From Agrobacterium tumefaciens (lineage in GTDB: Bacteria > Pseudomonadota > Alphaproteobacteria > Rhizobiales > Rhizobiaceae), in the NCBI RefSeq assembly GCF_000834635.1, contig NZ_JXQV01000021.1, positions 56,445 to 120,444 of the forward strand: a stretch of DNA of 64,000 nucleotides. Reading direction: 5' to 3'. The notes beneath the pieces are model-generated. The model searched no databases, was not told the DNA's origin, and saw nothing but the letters and a program-made list of their open reading frames with translations. A program made the position numbers and the translations under genes. Below, piece after piece: positions 58,906 through 64,000 of the stretch (the first letter of the stretch is position 1; every line of letters starts with the position of its first letter).

Positions 58906-60216
58906 TCAGAGATCGCCCAGCAACTCGTTGATGCGTGTTTCAGCAGAAGACAGCGCCTCATCGACTGGCTTGTCGCCATTGACTGCTGCTCCGACCTCTT
59001 CACCGATAATATCCTGGATCGGGAACTGGCGTTGAACTTCTGCCGGTAGCGAGCGGCCGGTCTGAGCGATCTTTGCGATGTTATCGCGATGCGGCAGAGC
59101 CTTAAATTGCGGCATGTCGAAGACCGCCTTGACCGCCGGGAGGTGGCCGGTACGGGCCCACTGGAAATCATTATCCGCCAGAAACTTGAAGAGTTTGCCG
59201 ACAGCAGCAACTTGTTCCGGCGAGCGATCCTTCTTCGGCATGACCCAGCTGTGGCCGTCCGCATAGGTGCTGTCCTGTGCGGGGAAGAGCTGCGGGACCG
59301 GATAGACAGTGTAGCCTTTCGAAAGTGCCGTGCCATCCTTTTCCGATTGCGCAGCATAATCGCCGATCAGCCATGTGCCGTTGACCGAGATGCCGCCATC
59401 ACCATTGGCGAAGGCGGAAACGGCGGCGGCATAGTCGAGGCCGGTCGTCGAAATGCCCTCGTCCTTCGTTGCCTTCATCAATTCGACGGCGGCCTTGGCT
59501 TCAGGCGTATTCAGCTTGATGGCCGTCGGATCTGCAAAGAAATCAGCATTCTGCTGCTGCAGCAGGGTGTAGAGGACACGGGTGTAGGACGCGGTCTCGT
59601 TGGCCATAATCTGGATGAGATAGGGCTTGCCGGTCTTTTCCTTGAACTGCTTGCCCTGGGCGATCAGTTCCGCACCTGATTTTGGCAGCACCGGCGTGCC
59701 GTCGGCGTTGACCAGACCTGCTTTCTTCATCAGGTTCAGGTTGACGTGAAAAAGCATGGTCCAGTTATCGAATGGCAGGCCATAGAGCTGACCATCTTTG
59801 GTAACGCCGGCGCGGCTGGCATCGGTAAAGCTTTCAGGTGTGACACCCTGTGTGGCCAACACTTTATCGATAGGCTCGATCAGTCCACGGCTTTGATAGT
59901 CGGAAATGGCCGAATAATGCATGGAAACCACATCGGGGGCAGCGCCGGAGGCGAGCTGTGCATTGAGCTGGTCATAGCCCGGCCATTCGACCGTGGTTAC
60001 GTTGACGTCGATATCCGGATTGTCGGCCTCGAACTTGTTGATGAGCGCGGTGACAATGCCGCATTCGCCGACAGCGGCGGATACGTCAGTAACCTTGCCA
60101 TAGTCTGCTTCACAGGCGCCGAAGAAGCGCTGCAGCTCAATTTTGGTCTGTGCCTGCGCCGAGGTGCCAACCCCAAGCGCAATCATCGCAACTGTGGTCC
60201 ATAGAATGCGTTTCAT
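58906..60216 (-). CDS. Sugar ABC transporter binding protein (CUT1 type, probably arabino-oligosaccharide)
   Basis: Periplasmic binding protein of 436 residues with a Sec leader (MKRILWTTVAMIALGVGTSA, cut near AQAQ). The mature part is CUT1-like: FEADNPDIDVNVTTVEWPGYDQLNAQLASGAAPDVVSMH (in part), LYGLPFDNWTMLFHVNLNLMKK and FANGDGGISVNGTWLIGDYA. It is the last gene of an operon that includes two permeases, an MsmK-type ATPase and a GH51 arabinofuranosidase, so arabinosides are the likely cargo. A clear terminator follows. Confidence 0.88.
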   Translation of the reverse strand: MKRILWTTVAMIALGVGTSAQAQTKIELQRFFGACEADYGKVTDVSAAVGECGIVTALINKFEADNPDIDVNVTTVEWPGYDQLNAQLASGAAPDVVSMHYSAISDYQSRGLIEPIDKVLATQGVTPESFTDASRAGVTKDGQLYGLPFDNWTMLFHVNLNLMKKAGLVNADGTPVLPKSGAELIAQGKQFKEKTGKPYLIQIMANETASYTRVLYTLLQQQNADFFADPTAIKLNTPEAKAAVELMKATKDEGISTTGLDYAAAVSAFANGDGGISVNGTWLIGDYAAQSEKDGTALSKGYTVYPVPQLFPAQDSTYADGHSWVMPKKDRSPEQVAAVGKLFKFLADNDFQWARTGHLPAVKAVFDMPQFKALPHRDNIAKIAQTGRSLPAEVQRQFPIQDIIGEEVGAAVNGDKPVDEALSSAETRINELLGDL

Positions 60217-60291
60217 GATGTCTCACTCCCTTTGTCGGGCATTTCGCCCCGTTCAACGAATCCGGCCAGCTCCTCCCCGGCCGGGTAGGCT

Positions 60292-61143
60292 TTATTTCAC
60301 CGCGCCGCCGGAGACGGCGGTGACAATGTGTTTCTGGAAGATCAGATAAACGATGAGCGCTGGCAGGCTGGCAAAGACCGCCTGCGCGGCGAGGAAGCCG
60401 AGGCCTTCGCTCTGGGCAAAGTTCGATTGCGACGAGGCGATGCCGATTGTCAGCGTGTACATTTCCTTCTTCGTCGCCGAAATCAGCGGCCACCAATAGT
60501 CGTTCCAGGCATGCAGGAAGGTGAAGATTCCGAGCGTCGCTTGCGCCGGTAGCGTCAGTGGCAGCATGATCTTCCAGAAGATGCGAAACTGGGAGGCATT
60601 GTCGAGCAGGGCCGCTTCGTCAATGTCCTTCGGGATGGCGCGAAAGAACTGCGTCATCAGAAATACGCCGAAGGCAGAGGACAGGCCGGGCAACATCAAT
60701 CCGAGATGGGTGTTGTGCAGGCCCACCCAGTTGAACATCTGGTGACGGGCGATGATGACAGCCTGTTCCGGCACCGCAAGGCCGAATAGGACGAGGATGA
60801 ACAGCGTGCGACGAAACGGAAATTCCAGACGGGCAAAACCGTAGCCTGCGAGTGACGACAGAACGAGCACCATCAGGGTCTGGCCGGTTGCAACCACGAA
60901 ACTGTTGAAGAACCAGCCGAAGACCTGCGACGAATGCAGGATATTCAGGAAGTTGGCGATGGTATAGGGAGCCCGAAAGACCGAGTCCGTGCCGAGCATC
61001 AGTTCCTGATTGTTCTTGATCGATAGGCCCACCAGCCACGCGACAGGCGCCATCATGATGACCGAAAGGAAGGCCGCACCCCAGAGAAGCGGGCGGTTTG
61101 CGGTCAGCACATCTGGCTTGTAAGTCTCGTCTTTGCGGGTCAT
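60292..61143 (-). CDS. Sugar ABC transporter permease (CUT1, MalG/UgpE-like)
   Basis: Inner-membrane permease of 283 residues with about six helices. The EAA loop is seen as IPKDIDEAALLDNASQFRIFWKIMLPLTLPA (residues about 165-195, in part EAALLDNASQFRIF). The opening MTRKDETYKPDVLTANRPLLW precedes the first helix. Overlaps the other permease by four bases at its start, in the usual F-then-G order. Confidence 0.9.
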   Translation of the reverse strand: MTRKDETYKPDVLTANRPLLWGAAFLSVIMMAPVAWLVGLSIKNNQELMLGTDSVFRAPYTIANFLNILHSSQVFGWFFNSFVVATGQTLMVLVLSSLAGYGFARLEFPFRRTLFILVLFGLAVPEQAVIIARHQMFNWVGLHNTHLGLMLPGLSSAFGVFLMTQFFRAIPKDIDEAALLDNASQFRIFWKIMLPLTLPAQATLGIFTFLHAWNDYWWPLISATKKEMYTLTIGIASSQSNFAQSEGLGFLAAQAVFASLPALIVYLIFQKHIVTAVSGGAVK

Positions 61144-62021
61144 GCGCCGTCCTCCGTCTTGCGTGCGGACACGAAATACTGGGCCATTGCCGCAACGAGG
61201 ATGATCAGAAACAGAACCTGCGAGGCGGCGGCGGCGCGGCCCACATCCCAGCGAATGAAACCGACCTCATAGATATACATGACGAGCGGACGTGAACTGC
61301 CGTTCGGCCCTCCATTGGTCATCTGCTGCGCCTGACCGAAAAGCTGGAACTGCATGACGATCTGGATGATCGTGACCAGCATGATGGTGCGCGCGATTGA
61401 CGGCAGCGTGATCCGCGTCAGCACGCGGCGCGGACTGGCGTTGTCGAGGGCGGCGGCCTCATAGAGATCCTGCGGCACCTGCTGGAGCGCTGCAAGGAAC
61501 AGCATCATGGGCAGGCCAATGCACCACCAGACAGTTGCAACGCCGACCGAAAAGAGGGACCAGCCCTTGGTCGAGAGAAAGTTGATCTGGTCGATGCCGG
61601 ATTGCTCGAACAGAACCGACAGAAGACCATCGCCCGGAATGAACACGAAGCGCCAGATCAAGGTGACGATGGTGACCGACAGGACAGAGGACGAGAAGAA
61701 CAGGCCCCGGAAGAAGCTGGTTGTGCGTGTCGTGCGGTTAAGCGCCAGCGCGAGAAACAGCCCGAGTGCGACCAGCGAGGGAACGCTGACCAGCACGAAG
61801 ATGACAGTGTTCCAGAGTGCTTGGCGAAAGATGGGATCGGCCAGAACCCTTACATAATTGGTGATGCCGACGAAGCGTCCGGGGCCGAAAAGGTCAACCT
61901 TGTGCAGGCTGAGCCAGATGCCCCAGAAGAGCGGAAAAACCAGCAGGGCTATAAAGACGAGAAGATAGGGCAGGATGAAAAGCCCGTGGCTCCATTGGCT
62001 GCGGCGATAGCTCTCTGCCAT
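61140..62021 (-). CDS. Sugar ABC transporter permease (CUT1, MalF/UgpA-like)
   Basis: Permease of 293 residues from ATG 62021 (MAESYRRSQWSHGLFILPYL). EAA loop: VPQDLYEAAALDNASPRRVLTRITLP (near 195-220, in part). C-terminal region TNGGPNGSSRPLVMYIYEVGFI is typical of MalF-like sugar permeases. The start is two bases from the ATPase stop, so an upstream in-frame codon inside the ATPase gene is unlikely. Pairs with the MalG-like protein. Confidence 0.9.
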   Translation of the reverse strand: MAESYRRSQWSHGLFILPYLLVFIALLVFPLFWGIWLSLHKVDLFGPGRFVGITNYVRVLADPIFRQALWNTVIFVLVSVPSLVALGLFLALALNRTTRTTSFFRGLFFSSSVLSVTIVTLIWRFVFIPGDGLLSVLFEQSGIDQINFLSTKGWSLFSVGVATVWWCIGLPMMLFLAALQQVPQDLYEAAALDNASPRRVLTRITLPSIARTIMLVTIIQIVMQFQLFGQAQQMTNGGPNGSSRPLVMYIYEVGFIRWDVGRAAAASQVLFLIILVAAMAQYFVSARKTEDGA

Positions 62022-62022
62022 G

Positions 62023-63120
62023 TCAGCAGCCCTCCCTTTGCAGGGAATGTCCGTCCGCGTCGAAAAGATGGAATGCCTGCGGGTCTGCCTTGATGTTGAC
62101 CACGTCCCCCGCTTTAGCGAGAGACCGGCCATCCGCTTCGACGGTGAGCTTTGTGCCATCGCCGAGTACGCCGTAGATCAGGGTCCGATCCCCGAGGCGC
62201 TCGATGACTTCGGCTTTAAGCGGGACGCCAGCCTCACTATTATGGCAGACAGAGACGTCTTCGGCGCGGATTCCGAGAACGGCACCATTGGGGCTGAGGT
62301 TGTTTGGGGCGGTGAAGCCTGTCTGCGCTTGCCCGAGAGCTGCAGTCGTAACAATCAGACCTGCCTGGCCGTGCTCCCAACCCTGAACGGGCAGGAAGTT
62401 CATGGCGGGAGACCCAATGAAGGAGGCGACGAAACGGGTTGCCGGTCGCTGATAGACCTCCATCGGCGTGCCGATCTGTTCGATCTTGCGCGCATTCATG
62501 ATGACGATCCGGTCAGCGAGCGTCATCGCCTCGACCTGGTCATGGGTGACGAAGACCATTGTCGAACCCAGCCGACCATGAAGCTGCGCAAGCTCCAGCC
62601 GCGTTCTGCCGCGCAAGGCCGCATCCAGGTTTGAAAGCGGTTCATCGAACAGGAAGGCTTTGGGCTCCTTGACGATGGCGCGGCCGATTGCGACGCGCTG
62701 ACGCTGTCCGCCTGAAAGCTTCTGCGGCTTGCGATCCAGAAGATGTCCGATCTCCAGCGTGTCTGCAGCAGACAAGACACGACGCTCGATCTCCTCCTTC
62801 GGCATCTGAATGTTTTCAAGCCCAAACGCCATGTTCTGTTTCACAGTCATATGCGGATAAAGTGCATAGGACTGGAAGACCATCGCCACCCCGCGCTTGC
62901 CGGGTGGAAGCGTGTCCACCCGCTCTCCGGCGACCCGGATCGTACCTTCTGTGACATCCTCCAGCCCCGCGATCATGCGCAGCAATGTCGATTTTCCGCA
63001 GCCCGAGGGGCCCAGAAATACGACGAATTCGCCCGCACCAATCGAGAGCGAGATTTCGTCCAGAACAGTCAGCGCGCCATAACGCTTGGTGACATTATCG
63101 ATCTCAATCGAAGCCGACAT
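62023..63120 (-). CDS. Sugar ABC transporter ATPase (MalK/UgpC/MsmK type)
   Basis: ATPase of 365 residues. Walker A GPSGCGKST is near 38-46, signature LSGGQRQRVAIGRAIV near 133, Walker B AFLFDEPLSNLDA near 155, switch FVTHDQVEAMTLADR near 190. The C-terminal TOBE/regulatory extension runs from about 230 (FIGSPAMNFLPV, VLGIRAEDVSVC), as in MalK. Start ATG 63120 follows GGAGGAG. It is co-oriented with the two permeases and downstream of the glycosidase. Confidence 0.92.
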   Translation of the reverse strand: MSASIEIDNVTKRYGALTVLDEISLSIGAGEFVVFLGPSGCGKSTLLRMIAGLEDVTEGTIRVAGERVDTLPPGKRGVAMVFQSYALYPHMTVKQNMAFGLENIQMPKEEIERRVLSAADTLEIGHLLDRKPQKLSGGQRQRVAIGRAIVKEPKAFLFDEPLSNLDAALRGRTRLELAQLHGRLGSTMVFVTHDQVEAMTLADRIVIMNARKIEQIGTPMEVYQRPATRFVASFIGSPAMNFLPVQGWEHGQAGLIVTTAALGQAQTGFTAPNNLSPNGAVLGIRAEDVSVCHNSEAGVPLKAEVIERLGDRTLIYGVLGDGTKLTVEADGRSLAKAGDVVNIKADPQAFHLFDADGHSLQREGC

Positions 63121-63147
63121 GGTTTCTCCTCCCCGTCGTCTATCGGT

Positions 63148-64000
63148 TTACTGGCCGAGCCGGATGACCCGGTAGCTAAGCGGCGCGATCTCGCCCTTCA
63201 GGCGTCCACCCTCCACGGTGATGCCGCTGCCATCCTGCGGTACGATCGTCTGAGCCTCCGGGCCGTTCACGACCTTCAGCCCATGGCCTGAAAGGACCTG
63301 ATCCAGGATGACCTTGCGGTTGCCAAAGCCTTCGAGCGCGAGGTCAAGACTAATCGCATCGGTCTGGTGGCGGTTGACGATGAAGAGTGTCAGCGCGCCG
63401 TCCGTGTCGCTCTCGACGGCAGAGACATCGAGATAGGGTACGTCCTTGGCAAAGTCAGTCGAATAAACAGGGCAATCGATCGACAGCTGGTAGGACGTGC
63501 CGCGGCCATAGCGAGATGCAAAGAGATAGGGATAGAAGGTCGTCTGACGCCAAGCCGGACCGCCGGGCACGGTCATGATCGGGGCGATGACGTTGACGAG
63601 CTGGGCCAGGCAGCCAATCTTGACGACGTCTGCATGGCGAATGAAGGTGTTGAGGATGCAGCCGACCTGAAGAGCATCTTCGAAATTGTAGATGTCTTCC
63701 AGAAGGGCAGGGGCGTGGGGCCAGCCGTCACGACCTTCGAGTACTGTCCGGTCTGCTTCTTTGGAATGATACCAGACGTTCCATTCGTCAAAGCTGATAT
63801 AGACGTCCTTCTTGGAGCGCTTCTTCGACTTCGTCACGCGGATGACGGAGGCAATCGTTTCGATGTAGTCGTCAAGGCGCGCGTTCTGGGCAAGATAGGC
63901 TGCGGTGTCGCCGGCGTCATTTTCGAAATACATATGCAGGCTGATATAATCCACGCTCTCATAGGTGTAATCGAGAACCGTGGATTCCCAGGCTGGATAA
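63148..64000 (-). CDS. abfA: Alpha-L-arabinofuranosidase, GH51 (5' part beyond window)
   Basis: C-terminal part of an intracellular GH51 enzyme that releases L-arabinose from arabinosides. The frame stays open to the window end, so the start lies outside. Visible landmarks: YPAWESTVLDYTYESVDYISLHMYFEN near the edge (in part), then the nucleophile Glu in ISFDEWNVWYHS, then the beta-sandwich with FIVNRHQTDAISLDLALEGF. The acid/base Glu would be upstream of the visible part. It heads the operon with the CUT1 importer, consistent with uptake and internal hydrolysis of arabino-oligosaccharides. Confidence 0.9.
   Translation of the reverse strand, partial: YPAWESTVLDYTYESVDYISLHMYFENDAGDTAAYLAQNARLDDYIETIASVIRVTKSKKRSKKDVYISFDEWNVWYHSKEADRTVLEGRDGWPHAPALLEDIYNFEDALQVGCILNTFIRHADVVKIGCLAQLVNVIAPIMTVPGGPAWRQTTFYPYLFASRYGRGTSYQLSIDCPVYSTDFAKDVPYLDVSAVESDTDGALTLFIVNRHQTDAISLDLALEGFGNRKVILDQVLSGHGLKVVNGPEAQTIVPQDGSGITVEGGRLKGEIAPLSYRVIRLGQ

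Overview
This looks like about 64 kb of accessory catabolic DNA from an alphaproteobacterium of the Rhizobiaceae, closest in feel to Agrobacterium/Rhizobium. Two proteins support this. The D-psicose 3-epimerase at 11231-12097 matches the Agrobacterium tumefaciens enzyme residue for residue around its active site. The LysR regulator at 45337-46281 has a NodD-type N-terminus. I see no rRNA, tRNA, CRISPR array, replication genes or ribosomal proteins. About a third of the genes are solute transport and about a sixth are regulators, mostly LysR. That is typical of a rhizobial secondary replicon or an island-rich chromosome region.

Layout: (1) 1-3531, the end of an iron-siderophore ABC importer (FecCD permease, ATPase) followed by an ECF sigma/FecR pair. 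(2) 3728-12097, a psicose/allulose-type sugar locus: divergent LacI regulator, periplasmic binding protein, ATPase, two permeases, two sugar 3-epimerase-family proteins and a P-loop kinase. (3) 12233-13254, a small orphan gene and a decayed IS5-family transposase. (4) 13255-22839, a NitT/TauT-type ABC importer with a zinc alcohol dehydrogenase and a DUF protein, then a LysR-dehalogenase-LysR trio, and a divergent shikimate-dehydrogenase-like/flavoprotein pair. (5) 22875-30089, small regulator-target pairs: LysR with a metallo-beta-lactamase-fold protein, TetR with a monooxygenase-like protein, and a cysteine-rich MarR with two DUF417 membrane proteins. (6) 30165-43051, a full benzoate-to-beta-ketoadipate locus: LysR, catB, catC, catA, benABCD, a five-gene branched-chain-type ABC importer and pcaD. 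(7) 43087-48896, a LysR fragment, TetR, alpha/beta hydrolase, NodD-like LysR, MFS transporter and IclR. (8) 49185-58307, a tight seven-gene operon. (9) 58488-64000, a small secreted protein and an arabinoside ABC importer with a GH51 arabinofuranosidase that runs off the window.

The most interesting part is region 8. Two proteins correspond to a PEP synthase split in two: an ATP-grasp half and a phosphohistidine half. This is the architecture of phenylphosphate synthase in anaerobic phenol degradation. They sit in one operon with a three-subunit biotin-dependent carboxylase (carrier, biotin carboxylase, pyruvate-carboxylase-type transferase), a HAD phosphatase and an acetoacetyl-CoA-synthetase-like ligase. 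The simplest reading is a route in which a ketone is activated by phosphorylation, carboxylated to a beta-keto acid and loaded onto CoA. The transferase lacks the Arg that binds the carboxylate of pyruvate, so it probably does not use pyruvate. The substrate is unknown, and I know of no exact description of this combination.

Several candidate control sites can be read directly. They are a BenM-type ATAC-N7-GTAT site before catB, a NodD-type ATC-N9-GAT site before the NodD-like gene, and paired TATGCG-N3-CGCATA sites before both DUF417 genes. There are also two phased LacI-type sites before the sugar operon, and long palindromes beside the TetR and IclR genes. All functional calls rest on reading motifs and family resemblance by eye; nothing was searched against a database.
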